A stretch of DNA of 64,000 nucleotides, from positions 124,001 through 188,000 of the forward strand of contig NZ_JAHVKO010000004.1 of assembly GCF_019800665.1 (NCBI RefSeq), read 5' to 3'. The stretch comes from Microbulbifer agarilyticus (GTDB taxonomy: Bacteria; Pseudomonadota; Gammaproteobacteria; Pseudomonadales; Cellvibrionaceae). A program made the position numbers and the translations under genes. Below the pieces are notes generated by a model. That model made no database searches. It was not told where the DNA came from and was given only the letters and a program-made list of their open reading frames with translations. The first letter of the stretch is position 1. Each line of letters begins with the position of its first letter. Shown here in pieces: positions 51,539 to 60,236 of the stretch.

Positions 51539-52330
51539 TTACCCTGGATAGGCGAGTAGGGTCATATGCAGCAGGTTAACCCCCCAGTGGGCGAGCACAC
51601 AGGCCCAGAAACTACCGCGTAACTGCCACAGCAGCGCGTAACCAAAACCGGCGACACCCACCAGCGCCAGCATGGTTGGCGAGGCCGCCCAGCCGGTATG
51701 CAGGGAGACAAACAACAGCGTCACCAGGGCAGTGGCGATCCAGGGCCAGCGCTTAAGCCACAGGCCGAGACCGCGCTGCAGCACCCAACGGAAAAAACCC
51801 TCTTCGGCGATGCACACCACAACAAAGTTGAGCAGTGCGGCAAGCGCGATCGTAGCGGTCAGTTTTGGATGGAAATCGAGGACCATACCGCCTAGCGCAA
51901 TAGGTGCCGCGACGACCACGGCTATCCACGGCAAATCTTTGCGTTTCAGCGGTTGCGGCCGCACCAACATAAACAGCACGATGGTCAGCGCAATGACCGC
52001 CTTGGCAGGGCGGAAGCTCGGGTAAATCAGATTGGCGGAGGCATCCCGGTAGGGTTCCATCAGCAATATATGTTCGTTACCGGGAATCAAGCCACTGTTG
52101 ACCAGCAACATGAGCAAGCCGGTAATGAAAAAGCTGGTGGCTTTTTTCCAGCCGTGGGCACTCTCCATCGCCACCAGGCCGAGCCAGATCGCCGGTGCAA
52201 ACACACCAATCCAGCCGAAGGGAATAATCAGAAAACACAGGAAAGCGGCGGGCAGCCAGAGCGATTTGCCGTCGAACGGTTCACGCGCGGCAATTTCCGG
52301 CGCTCCCCGCCGAACACTCAGAGAAAACAT
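51539..52330 (-). CDS. CPBP-family intramembrane metalloprotease
   Basis: I use the ATG at 52330 (MFSLSVRRGAPEIAAREPFD); a double ATG ending at 52375 is also possible. The 263-residue protein has about seven membrane helices and the three CPBP (Abi/CAAX-like) motifs: AEEGFFRWVLQRGL (EExxxR), LLFVSLHTGWA (FxxxH) and AHWGVNLLHM (HxxxN). These proteases cut within or near membranes; bacterial members serve in bacteriocin immunity, peptide processing or unknown roles. Nothing nearby points to a substrate. It is separated from the SCO gene by about 84 bp. Confidence 0.88.
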   Translation of the reverse strand: MFSLSVRRGAPEIAAREPFDGKSLWLPAAFLCFLIIPFGWIGVFAPAIWLGLVAMESAHGWKKATSFFITGLLMLLVNSGLIPGNEHILLMEPYRDASANLIYPSFRPAKAVIALTIVLFMLVRPQPLKRKDLPWIAVVVAAPIALGGMVLDFHPKLTATIALAALLNFVVVCIAEEGFFRWVLQRGLGLWLKRWPWIATALVTLLFVSLHTGWAASPTMLALVGVAGFGYALLWQLRGSFWACVLAHWGVNLLHMTLLAYPG

Positions 52331-52413
52331 AGAAAATCCATTTTCAATAGGTCGAATGGGAACAGGCGCCATCATAGCGCCTGTTGTTGATCACTTCAGT
52401 GAACTCCATCCCC

Positions 52414-53082
52414 TCAGCCGGTGAACGTGGCTCTCATTGAGCGGTAGGTCAGTTTCATTTTGGCCGGATCCAGTGGCGCTTTGAAAAAGCCGTGATAGTG
52501 GCCGCGTGGATTTATTAATACCACTTGCGAACCGTGGTCGACAGTGTAATTACCATCGTCCAGGGGCACCTTGTTAAAGGGGACATTCAACTGGTTCGCA
52601 AAGCGCTTCAGGTTCAGGAACTCACCGGTTACCCCGGCAAATTCTGGATTAAAGTAGCGCACGTAGTCATGTAGCTGTTGAGGTGTATCCCGCTTTGGAT
52701 CTACCGACACCAGTAAAATGTCGGTGGTTTTCCGGGTTTCTTCATCCAGTGTCTGATAAAAGTTGTTCAGCGTCGCCATGGTGGTCGGGCATACGTCCGG
52801 GCAGTGTGTAAACCCGAAAAATACCAGTGTCCACCGCCCTTCGAGCTGCGTCGTTTTAAATGCACTACCGGTATCTGCGATCAGATCGAATTCGTCAAGA
52901 ATACGTGGGCGCTCCAGCTTGATTGCACCATTGAGGCGTAACTCTGTATCGCTGATTACGCGCGGCTGGTTCATTTTATTCAGGAAACCGGCCATCACCG
53001 CGACCATAAATAAAACCAGAACGCCGACGGTTAAAAATATTCCCCGCTTTTGCGTGGCCGTGTGCTGCAAATTCTCACCCAT
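52414..53082 (-). CDS. SCO1/SenC-type copper chaperone
   Basis: Start at the ATG at 53082, one base after the ctaB stop and with GGAG six bases upstream; a GTG at 53094 is an alternative. The 222-residue protein has one N-terminal membrane helix (GIFLTVGVLVLFMVAVMAGF) and a thioredoxin-like domain. The copper site is CPDVCP in FFGFTHCPDVCPTTMATL, with the partner histidine in YTVDHGSQVV. It delivers copper or redox equivalents to the CuA centre of oxidase subunit II in the periplasm. It closes the oxidase assembly cluster. Confidence 0.92.
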   Translation of the reverse strand: MGENLQHTATQKRGIFLTVGVLVLFMVAVMAGFLNKMNQPRVISDTELRLNGAIKLERPRILDEFDLIADTGSAFKTTQLEGRWTLVFFGFTHCPDVCPTTMATLNNFYQTLDEETRKTTDILLVSVDPKRDTPQQLHDYVRYFNPEFAGVTGEFLNLKRFANQLNVPFNKVPLDDGNYTVDHGSQVVLINPRGHYHGFFKAPLDPAKMKLTYRSMRATFTG

Positions 53083-53083
53083 C

Positions 53084-53992
53084 TCAGACTCCACTGGTTG
53101 GTAGTGCCACCAGATAATGATCCAGCAACATAATGCAGAACAGCGCCATCAAATAGATGATCGAGTACTTGAATGTTTCCATGCCCGCGTTGGGGTTGCG
53201 ATCGCGCAACATTTCCACCGCCCAATACAGGAAGCCAATACCCAGCACCACCGCGCCCAGCAGATACAACCAGCCGAGCATGGCGGTAGCAAATGGCAAC
53301 AGCGAGACCGCAAACAAAATAAACGTGTACAGCAAAATATGGACTTTGGTGTATTGCACTCCGTGGGTAATCGGCAACATGGGGATTTCCGCCTTGGCGT
53401 AATCATCACGGCGATGTACCGCAAGCGCCCAGAAGTGCGGTGGTGTCCAGGCAAAAATAATCAGTGCCAGCAGCAGGCCGTGGCCATGAATTTCACCGGT
53501 TACTGCGACCCAACCCAGTAATGGCGGTGCCGCGCCGGCGAGGCCGCCAATCACAATATTTTGCGGCGTGGCGCGTTTGAGAAACATGGTGTAGACCACC
53601 GCGTAACCCAGCAGAGACAGCAGCGTTAACCAGGCGGTAAGCGCGTTCACAAACACAAGTAGAATTGCCATGCCCGCGCAACCGAGAGCCATGGCAAACA
53701 TCAGCGCCTTTTGCGGCTCGACGCGACCGCGTGCCACCGGCCGATTGGTGGTGCGCGCCATCTTGATATCAATCTGGCGGTCCACCAGGTGGTTTACCGC
53801 CGCAGCGCCACCGGCGCACAAGGCGATACCCAGGTTACCCAGTACCAGTATGTCCAGAGGCACCATGCCGGGCACCGCCAGTAACATGCCGATCACCGAG
53901 GTGAGAATCATCAGCATCACCACACGGGGTTTGGTGAGCTCATAGTAATCGCGCCAGCTGGCGCGTTGGACGGGTACTGCCTGGGTACTCAT
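53084..53992 (-). CDS. ctaB: protohaem IX farnesyltransferase (haem O synthase)
   Basis: Start at 53992 (MSTQAVPVQRASWRDYYELT) with GAGGTGG upstream; a reading from 54058 lacks a binding site. The 302-residue UbiA-fold enzyme has about nine helices. VNHLVDRQIDIKMARTTNRP holds the first Asp-rich site (DxxxD) near residue 75 and HRRDDYAKAEIPMLPITHG holds the second (DDY). It attaches farnesyl to haem B, giving haem O, the precursor of haem A for the oxidase encoded downstream in the cluster. Confidence 0.95.
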   Translation of the reverse strand: MSTQAVPVQRASWRDYYELTKPRVVMLMILTSVIGMLLAVPGMVPLDILVLGNLGIALCAGGAAAVNHLVDRQIDIKMARTTNRPVARGRVEPQKALMFAMALGCAGMAILLVFVNALTAWLTLLSLLGYAVVYTMFLKRATPQNIVIGGLAGAAPPLLGWVAVTGEIHGHGLLLALIIFAWTPPHFWALAVHRRDDYAKAEIPMLPITHGVQYTKVHILLYTFILFAVSLLPFATAMLGWLYLLGAVVLGIGFLYWAVEMLRDRNPNAGMETFKYSIIYLMALFCIMLLDHYLVALPTSGV

Positions 53993-54209
53993 GGTTACCA
54001 CCTCGTTGTCGTTGTTATATGCGGCCGCTTGCGTCTGGCTGTTATGGGCGCAGCGCAAAGGTCGCTATCGAGCAAGCGTTGCCACCGGGCAAGGTTTGCC
54101 CGGTGGCAGGGAAAGCCGATCAGGGCTTCCCTTCATTCAACCAATTCAACCGAGAGGTACTACTTAATCCTCTTCTCAATCCGCTTTTCAATCCTCTGCC
54201 AATACTCTT

Positions 54210-55262
54210 TTACGGATATTGCTTGATCGCCGGCTGTACCGTATTAATGCGGTAACAGAACGTCAGCAGGCTCAACAGCAACAGTGCCGCACCGGCATTG
54301 TGTGCCACCGCAATGGGGAGCGGCAGGAACATCACCACGTTGGCGATACCCAGCGTCACCTGCAAGGCCAGTACGGCCAGCAAACCCTGTCCCCAGCGTG
54401 GCGAGCCGGCGCGCCATGCGAGTACCGCGAGCAAGCTCACAATTAGGGTGACGATAATCGCTCCGATGCGATGGGTCAGGTGAATAGCGGTGCGCGCGTC
54501 ATTCTCCATTGCACCACCGAGGTAGTTGGGCCCGATTTGCTGGGCAATATTGAACCCCTCGGCAAAGTCTGCGGCGGGCCACCACTGGTCGTGGCACTTG
54601 GGGAAGTCCGGGCAAGCAAGTGCGGCATAGTTGGAACTGGTCCAGCCACCCAGGGCAATCTGTAACCCAACGACCACCACGGCAGCGACCGCCAGCGGGC
54701 GCAGCCGTTGCAGCGCGGTAAATTCGTGGGCGGGAATCAGCCGTTTGCGATAGCGCAATCGCTCGGACAACATCCACAACACCGACAGGGTCGCCATACC
54801 GCCAAGCAGGTGCAGGGTCACTACCTGCGGCCACAGCTTGAGTGTCACGGTCCACATGCCGAATGCCGCCTGCAGCGTGATCAGGCCGAGCAGGATGTGA
54901 CTCTGGATAAAGCCGCGATGGCCGCGCCGGCGCCAGAACAAATAGGTAAGACCGGCCACCAGCAGCATCAGCATACCGGCGAAATAGCGATGCACCATTT
55001 CTGGCCAGGTCTTGTCGGTCTCTACCGGGGTATCCGGGAAGGCTGCATTGGCCGCGGCGATTTCACTCTGGTTATCCGGCCACAGCAGGTGACCGTAGCA
55101 GCCCGGCCAGTCCGGACAACCCAACCCCGCGTCGGCGAGACGGGTAAATGCGCCGAGCACCACCACGACTACCGCAAGCCCGGTGCCGATTAAGGCAAGA
55201 CGAAACCGCCAATCCTGCTTGTAATTTTTTCTCAGCTCGGTGATGTCTGATTCCACATCCAT
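54210..55262 (-). CDS. ctaA: haem A synthase (COX15/CtaA family)
   Basis: A 350-residue protein with eight membrane helices and the two-fold repeat of CtaA. GAFTRLADAGLGCPDWPGCY near residue 40 is the conserved cysteine loop, EMVHRYFAGMLML carries a haem histidine, and TLHLLGGMATLSV, HLTHRIGAIIVTL and AVAHNAGAALLLLS carry the others. It oxidises the methyl group of haem O to make haem A. AGGAG lies before the start. It lies between the SCO-like gene and ctaB, as in Pseudomonas. Confidence 0.95.
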   Translation of the reverse strand: MDVESDITELRKNYKQDWRFRLALIGTGLAVVVVVLGAFTRLADAGLGCPDWPGCYGHLLWPDNQSEIAAANAAFPDTPVETDKTWPEMVHRYFAGMLMLLVAGLTYLFWRRRGHRGFIQSHILLGLITLQAAFGMWTVTLKLWPQVVTLHLLGGMATLSVLWMLSERLRYRKRLIPAHEFTALQRLRPLAVAAVVVVGLQIALGGWTSSNYAALACPDFPKCHDQWWPAADFAEGFNIAQQIGPNYLGGAMENDARTAIHLTHRIGAIIVTLIVSLLAVLAWRAGSPRWGQGLLAVLALQVTLGIANVVMFLPLPIAVAHNAGAALLLLSLLTFCYRINTVQPAIKQYP

Positions 55263-55280
55263 TGCTTTCTCCTGTTCCCG

Positions 55281-55940
55281 TTACTTCTCGTAGGAGTACT
55301 TCAGCAGTCGCTTGATATCCTTAAGTAGCTGATTGCCGTTGTGGGTGTTGTCGTACACCATCATGGCGTAGCCCTGTTGATCCACCAGCAGCGCACTGGG
55401 GCGTTTCAATTCTGCGTGGTCACTATCTGCCAACCACTCATCCAGTTTTTGCTGGTCGGTGGTGGTAAAGCGCAGCTTCGGATGCTGATCGGCAAGATCG
55501 CGATGACGAAGCTCCGTAAGCGGCGCGCCGGTTACCAGCAGGCGCTCCACACGGCGAGATTTCTCACCCAGGCGGATATGTACCTGACGCGTGGTATAGA
55601 GCAGCTTCTCGCACTCCCCTGCGCAGTTTTCTCCGCCCACAATCAGGTAGCGCCATTTTGGCTCCTGCGTCGCAAGGTCAACCGCATTGCCATCATCAGC
55701 CAGTAGATCAATTTCAGCGAGGTCCTGGGCTGGCGTGAGCAGCTCGCCCTGATTCACCGTATCCGTAGGCATGCCCACGCCGGTGTAAAAAATGATGTAG
55801 GCCGCAAGCATGGGCAGTGCCACAGACGCGACCACACTCATGCCGGCCAGGCGACTCAAACCTCCCCGCGGCGCAGGTGATGGAGACTCCTGCCGAGAGT
55901 CAGTCTGTACGTCAGATTCGATCTGGGTTTGCTCAGTCAC
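55281..55940 (-). CDS. SCO-like thioredoxin-fold protein of the oxidase cluster
   Basis: Starts with GTG at 55940, supported by GAGGT seven bases upstream. The 219-residue protein has one N-terminal membrane helix (VVASVALPMLAAYIIFYTGV) and a periplasmic part with a CxxxC pair in VGGENCAGECEKLLYTTRQV, the position of the copper site in SCO proteins. A late DQQGYAMMVYD strand is where SCO has its histidine, but here no histidine is obvious. It is therefore probably a reductant or assembly factor, not a classical copper donor. The same position in Pseudomonas also holds an uncharacterised protein. Confidence 0.75.
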   Translation of the reverse strand: MTEQTQIESDVQTDSRQESPSPAPRGGLSRLAGMSVVASVALPMLAAYIIFYTGVGMPTDTVNQGELLTPAQDLAEIDLLADDGNAVDLATQEPKWRYLIVGGENCAGECEKLLYTTRQVHIRLGEKSRRVERLLVTGAPLTELRHRDLADQHPKLRFTTTDQQKLDEWLADSDHAELKRPSALLVDQQGYAMMVYDNTHNGNQLLKDIKRLLKYSYEK

Positions 55941-56029
55941 GTGAGTACCTCGCTATCACACTCATACCCGGACGCAGGTCCAATTGAGTGCTCGTTATTG
56001 TTATGAGTTGATTATGTCTGTTTTGGTGT

Positions 56030-56863
56030 TTATTTAAACCACTTTTCTCGCACTATTTGCTGCAGGTTGGTCGCAGCCAACAGCCACATCACCATCAGGG
56101 CAAATGCCATGGCAAACCACTGCACCGCATAACCCGTGTGCTTGGCCGGACTGGTGGTCAACAGCTTCCAGTCCGTAACCAGTGCGGTATCGGAATCTGC
56201 GCTCAAGCGAATATGCCAGTCCGCTTGTTGCAAGCCGATGCTATGCGCGCGCTGCTGCGCCAGTGACTGAATGCGGCCATGCACGGCAACCGCCGGCAGC
56301 GCGTCGGTGTCCTCTGTCGAGTCGCCATTCGGGTAAAGAAAGCCGGTGATTACCTTGGCCGCCAATGGATAGGAAACTTGCGGCAACTGGTCACGGTGAC
56401 TGTTTCCAGGAATCCATCCACGATTAATCAGCCAGCGCGCTTTTTCCTCGCCACCGCTGCCGGTTTCAAAAACCTGCACGACCTCATAGCCAACGCGACC
56501 ATTACGAGTGCGGTTGTCGAGGAGAAAATATTCATCGGTGTAAAACCCCAGCAGGCGCACCGGGGTGTAGGTCGTAGGAGTACTTAGATCTGAGATCTTG
56601 ATGGGCTGCGCACTGAGACGTGCATCGACCTGCCGCTGGATAGTCTCTTTTTCCGCCGCCCGCTGTAGCTGCCAGTTACCCAGCCCGAGCAATAGGGGGA
56701 AAAAACATAAACTCAGAACGGTCAGTGGCCAGTTGCGGATAAATGCTACACTGGCCCCCCGCGCTAAATGATCCTGGCCTTTTGCCAAGTGCGCGGAATG
56801 GGCGGAGTTCCCGGTCTGTACTGCCTGATCGCGTTGTTGCTGCGATTTTTTGGGAGCTATCAT
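56030..56863 (-). CDS. SURF1-family cytochrome oxidase assembly protein
   Basis: A 277-residue protein. A 40-residue polar head precedes the first membrane helix (WPLTVLSLCFFPLLLGLGNW), with the SURF1 signature LGNWQLQRAAEK. VRLLGFYTDEYFLLDNRTRN, RWLINRGWIPG and the second helix with HTGYAVQWFAMAFALMVMWL complete the family. SURF1 helps insert haem A into oxidase subunit I. The gene is divergent from the DUF2909-like gene. Confidence 0.92.
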   Translation of the reverse strand: MIAPKKSQQQRDQAVQTGNSAHSAHLAKGQDHLARGASVAFIRNWPLTVLSLCFFPLLLGLGNWQLQRAAEKETIQRQVDARLSAQPIKISDLSTPTTYTPVRLLGFYTDEYFLLDNRTRNGRVGYEVVQVFETGSGGEEKARWLINRGWIPGNSHRDQLPQVSYPLAAKVITGFLYPNGDSTEDTDALPAVAVHGRIQSLAQQRAHSIGLQQADWHIRLSADSDTALVTDWKLLTTSPAKHTGYAVQWFAMAFALMVMWLLAATNLQQIVREKWFK

Positions 56864-56895
56864 GCCAATAAATACTTCAATAAGTGGCGTCTGTT

Positions 56896-57120
56896 ATGTG
56901 GCTTAAAGCAATAATTGTGTTGTTGTTTCTCGCGGTACTGGCCAGCCTGACCAGTGCACTCTTTTTTCTATTGCGCGACATGGGCGCGCCGGAATCCAAA
57001 CGTGCCCTTTATGCATTAGGCATTCGAGTTTCTCTGGCTGCCCTGCTACTTGTGGCCATCTGGTATGGCTTCGACAGCGGGATACTTTCCAACACCGCAC
57101 CCTGGGCGAATAAATACTGA
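56896..57120 (+). CDS. twin-helix membrane protein (DUF2909-like)
   Basis: Start at the ATG at 56896 (MWLKAIIVLLFLAVLASLTS), with a GTG four codons earlier as alternative. The 74-residue protein has two membrane helices, the second in RVSLAALLLVAIWYGFDSG, and a DMGAPESKRALYALGIR loop. This is the DUF2909 pattern, found next to oxidase genes in many gammaproteobacteria. A role in oxidase assembly is guessed from position only. It is the one plus-strand gene inside the oxidase locus and has its own terminator. Confidence 0.8.
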   Translation: MWLKAIIVLLFLAVLASLTSALFFLLRDMGAPESKRALYALGIRVSLAALLLVAIWYGFDSGILSNTAPWANKY

Positions 57121-57129
57121 TTCGGTGAA

Positions 57130-57163
57130 GGGGTGGGTACCCAAAGGTATCCACCCCTAATTT
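57130..57163 (+). terminator. terminator of the twin-helix gene
   Basis: GGGGTGGGTACC (57130-57141) pairs with GGTATCCACCCC (57146-57157) through one G-U pair; TAATTTTT follows on the plus strand. It may also stop coxC-side transcription less well, as no T run lies on that side. Confidence 0.85.
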
Positions 57164-57167
57164 TTCG

Positions 57168-58058
57168 TTAAGCGCCGAGCACGTAAACGAAGATAAATAG
57201 ACCTACCCACACCACATCTACGAAGTGCCAGTACCAGCTGGCCGCTTCAAAGCCAAAGTGATCGTCCGGCTTGAAGTGATTTGCGATCACCGAGCGCAAC
57301 AACATAATCAGCAGCATAATCGTGCCGAGTGTTACATGCATGCCGTGGAAACCGGTGAGCATAAAGAAGGTCGTACCGTAAATTCCGGATTCCAGAGTCA
57401 GACCAAGATGCTGATAAGCTTCGAGGTATTCTTCGACCTGGAAGAACAGAAAGGCGCCACCCAAGGCAACAGTTGCAGTAAGCCACCAATTAAAGCCTTT
57501 GCGGTTACCCTTTTTCAGGTACACGTGCGCGATATGCACGGTGACACTGGAAGCGAGTAGCAGAACGGTGTTAATCAATGGCAGGTGCCAGGGGTCGATG
57601 ATGCCCTTCGGGCCGACCACTTTTGCCGCATCACCGCTGACCGCCTGCTCCGGGGTCACCATCAGTGGCCAGGTATTCTGGAAACCTTCCCACAGCATAT
57701 TGGAGGAGCCGCGATCGCCTTCGCCACCGAGCCACGGCAAGGTAAAGGTACGGATGTAATACAGCGCACCAAAGAAGGCGGCGAAGAACATGACTTCGGA
57801 AAAAATAAACCAGCCCATGCCCCACACGTAAGAGCGCTTGAGCTGATCACTATTGAGCCCCTGCATGTTTTCTTTAATTACGGCGGCAAACCAGAACCAC
57901 AACACGGTGGCCATCGCGAGGCTGCCGGCAAAGAAAATATAGGAGCTGCCGCCATTGATCCAGGTAGCGGCGCCGAACGCCATCAGGAATATGCCGATGG
58001 TGGCGAAGATGGGCAGCCGGGACTGCTCGGGCACATAGTAGCTGCTTTCGGTAGCCAT
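57168..58058 (-). CDS. coxC: cytochrome c oxidase subunit III
   Basis: A 296-residue protein with seven helices. YVPEQSRLPIFATIGIFLMA starts it, WGMGWFIFSEVMFFAAFFGA holds the conserved glutamate, and TVHIAHVYLKKG, FFMLTGFHGMHVTLG and AASWYWHFVDVVWVGLFIFV are the typical late motifs. It stabilises subunit I and the proton entry. It is 6 bp after ctaG in the oxidase operon. Confidence 0.97.
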   Translation of the reverse strand: MATESSYYVPEQSRLPIFATIGIFLMAFGAATWINGGSSYIFFAGSLAMATVLWFWFAAVIKENMQGLNSDQLKRSYVWGMGWFIFSEVMFFAAFFGALYYIRTFTLPWLGGEGDRGSSNMLWEGFQNTWPLMVTPEQAVSGDAAKVVGPKGIIDPWHLPLINTVLLLASSVTVHIAHVYLKKGNRKGFNWWLTATVALGGAFLFFQVEEYLEAYQHLGLTLESGIYGTTFFMLTGFHGMHVTLGTIMLLIMLLRSVIANHFKPDDHFGFEAASWYWHFVDVVWVGLFIFVYVLGA

Positions 58059-58064
58059 AGTTTT

Positions 58065-58637
58065 TTATCCCTCTCGCTCGGAGTCGGTATTTTTGTTGTT
58101 CGCTTGTTTGGCAAATCTTTCCGTGACATCAAACAGCGTGTAGGAAAGCGTAATGGTATTCACACCGGCGGGCAGGTCTGGGTCGACGATAAAGCGCAGG
58201 CCCAATTCAGCGGTTTCGCCGGCAGCAAGTGATTGCTGGTTGAAGCAGAAGCACTCGGTCTTGTGAAAATAGTTGGCAGCCTTGAACGGCACCAGGCTGG
58301 GGATAGCCTGGCCGATCATTTCGCGATCGGTGGGGTTGCGCGCATGAAACACGGTATCCACCGCCTCACCGGGGTGCACACGTATTTCCACCATGCCGGG
58401 CTTGAATTCCCACGGCATGTTTTCGTTATTACTCGCCACAAACTGCACTTTGACGGTGCGCTCTGTGTCCACCGCTGCCGGCACCGCTTCGTAGCGGCCG
58501 CCGGTTTTGCCATTCAGGCCGGTTATTTCACAAAAGGCATCGTAGAGAGGCGGCATCACGAACAGTGCAAAGCCGAGCATGCCGACCGCAAGGGTCGTTA
58601 ACTTGGCTGTGGTTTTTGCATTTGCGCTCAGTGCCAT
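58065..58637 (-). CDS. ctaG: cytochrome c oxidase assembly protein CtaG/Cox11
   Basis: A 190-residue protein with one N-terminal membrane helix (LAVGMLGFALFVMPPLYDAF) and a periplasmic immunoglobulin-like domain. The copper site is CFCFNQQ near residue 133 in YFHKTECFCFNQQSLAAGET. It delivers copper to CuB in subunit I. Lies 24 bp after coxA and 6 bp before coxC, the conserved order coxB, coxA, ctaG, coxC. Confidence 0.96.
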   Translation of the reverse strand: MALSANAKTTAKLTTLAVGMLGFALFVMPPLYDAFCEITGLNGKTGGRYEAVPAAVDTERTVKVQFVASNNENMPWEFKPGMVEIRVHPGEAVDTVFHARNPTDREMIGQAIPSLVPFKAANYFHKTECFCFNQQSLAAGETAELGLRFIVDPDLPAGVNTITLSYTLFDVTERFAKQANNKNTDSEREG

Positions 58638-58661
58638 GATGCCAGCCCTCTCAATTCCGGA

Positions 58662-60212
58662 TTAACGTACGACCGGTGGCGTGCTGAAAGTGTGGTACGG
58701 CGCCGGCGACGGCACGCTCCACTCCAGCCCTTCCGGGTTTTCCCAAACTTCATCGGTCGCCTTCTTGCCACCGCGTACGGTGCGGATCACGTTGAACAGG
58801 AACAAGATCTGCGCGGCACCAAACAGGAAGGCGCCCACACTGGCAATCTGGTTAAAGTCGGCAAACTGCAGTGCGTAGTCGGGAATTCGGCGCGGCATGC
58901 CGGCCAGGCCAACAAAGTGCATCGGGAAGAAGGTGACATTCAGGCCGACAAAGGCGAGCCAGAAATGCACTTTACCCATGGACTCGTTGTACATGTTGCC
59001 GGTCCACTTCGGCAGCCAGTAGTAAACGCCCGCGGTGATCGAGAAGATGGCACCGGGCACCAGCACGTAGTGGAAGTGCGCCACAACGAAATAGGTATCG
59101 TGGTACTGGAAGTCCGCCGGAGCGATGGCCAGCATCAGGCCGGAGAAGCCGCCGATGGTAAACAGAATCACGAAGGCAATGGAGAACAGCATTGGGGTCT
59201 CGAAGGTCATCGAGCCCCGGAACATGGTGGTTACCCAGTTGAACACCTTCACGCCGGTGGGCACCGCAATCAGCATGGTGGCGTACATAAAGAACAGCTC
59301 ACCGGCAATGGGCATGCCCACGGTAAACATGTGGTGCGCCCACACGATAAAGCTGAGGAAAGCGATACTCGCGGTGGCATAAACCATGGAGCTGTAACCA
59401 AACAGCGGCTTGCGCGCGAAGGTGGGAATAATCGCCGACACAATGCCGAATGCCGGCAGGATCATGATGTACACCTCGGGGTGGCCGAAGAACCAGAACA
59501 CATGCTGGAACAATACCGGGTCACCACCACCGGCGGCACTGAAGAAGCTGGTACCGAAGTGGATATCCATCAACATCATGGTGACCACACCGGCCAGTAC
59601 CGGCATTACTGCGATCAGCAGGTAAGCGGTAATCAACCAAGTCCACACGAACAGCGGCATCTTCATCAGGGTCATGCCCGGTGCGCGCATATTCAGAATT
59701 GTGGCCACGATATTGATCGCACCCATAATGGATGAGGCACCCATGATGTGTACGGCAAAGATAAAGAAGGTCACGCTGGGCGGCGCGTACTCGGTGGAGA
59801 GCGGTGCATAGAAGGTCCAACCGAAATCGGGCGCGCCACCTTCCATGAACAGCGTGGACACCAGCATCGCGAAGGCGAATGGCAGGATCCAGAAGCTCCA
59901 GTTATTCATACGCGGCAGGGCCATATCCGGTGCACCGATCATCATCGGCACCATCCAGTTGGCAAGCCCCACAAATGCGGGCATCACCGCACCGAACACC
60001 ATGATCAGGCCATGCATGGTGGTCATCTGGTTAAAGAAACCGGGCTGCACAATCTGCAGTCCGGGCTGGAACAATTCGGCGCGGATTACCAGCGCCATAC
60101 AACCGCCTAGCAGGAACATCGCAAAACTGAACCACAGGTACATCGAACCGATGTCTTTGTGGTTAGTGGTGTAGAGCCAGCGGGTAAAACCGGGTTTCGG
60201 ACCGTGTGCCAT
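58662..60212 (-). CDS. coxA: cytochrome c oxidase subunit I
   Basis: A 516-residue protein with twelve helices. TTMHGLIMVFGAVMPAFVGL carries a haem A ligand, FGHPEVYIMILPAFG is the CuB-tyrosine segment (H-P-E-V-Y), VWAHHMFTVGMP holds the two CuB histidines, and TYFVVAHFHYVLVPGAIFS the haem a and a3 histidines. The D-channel and K-channel residues appear typical of A-type oxidases. It reduces oxygen to water while pumping protons. Confidence 0.98.
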   Translation of the reverse strand: MAHGPKPGFTRWLYTTNHKDIGSMYLWFSFAMFLLGGCMALVIRAELFQPGLQIVQPGFFNQMTTMHGLIMVFGAVMPAFVGLANWMVPMMIGAPDMALPRMNNWSFWILPFAFAMLVSTLFMEGGAPDFGWTFYAPLSTEYAPPSVTFFIFAVHIMGASSIMGAINIVATILNMRAPGMTLMKMPLFVWTWLITAYLLIAVMPVLAGVVTMMLMDIHFGTSFFSAAGGGDPVLFQHVFWFFGHPEVYIMILPAFGIVSAIIPTFARKPLFGYSSMVYATASIAFLSFIVWAHHMFTVGMPIAGELFFMYATMLIAVPTGVKVFNWVTTMFRGSMTFETPMLFSIAFVILFTIGGFSGLMLAIAPADFQYHDTYFVVAHFHYVLVPGAIFSITAGVYYWLPKWTGNMYNESMGKVHFWLAFVGLNVTFFPMHFVGLAGMPRRIPDYALQFADFNQIASVGAFLFGAAQILFLFNVIRTVRGGKKATDEVWENPEGLEWSVPSPAPYHTFSTPPVVR

Positions 60213-60236
60213 AACTAAACTCCTCTCGGCTCTTAC

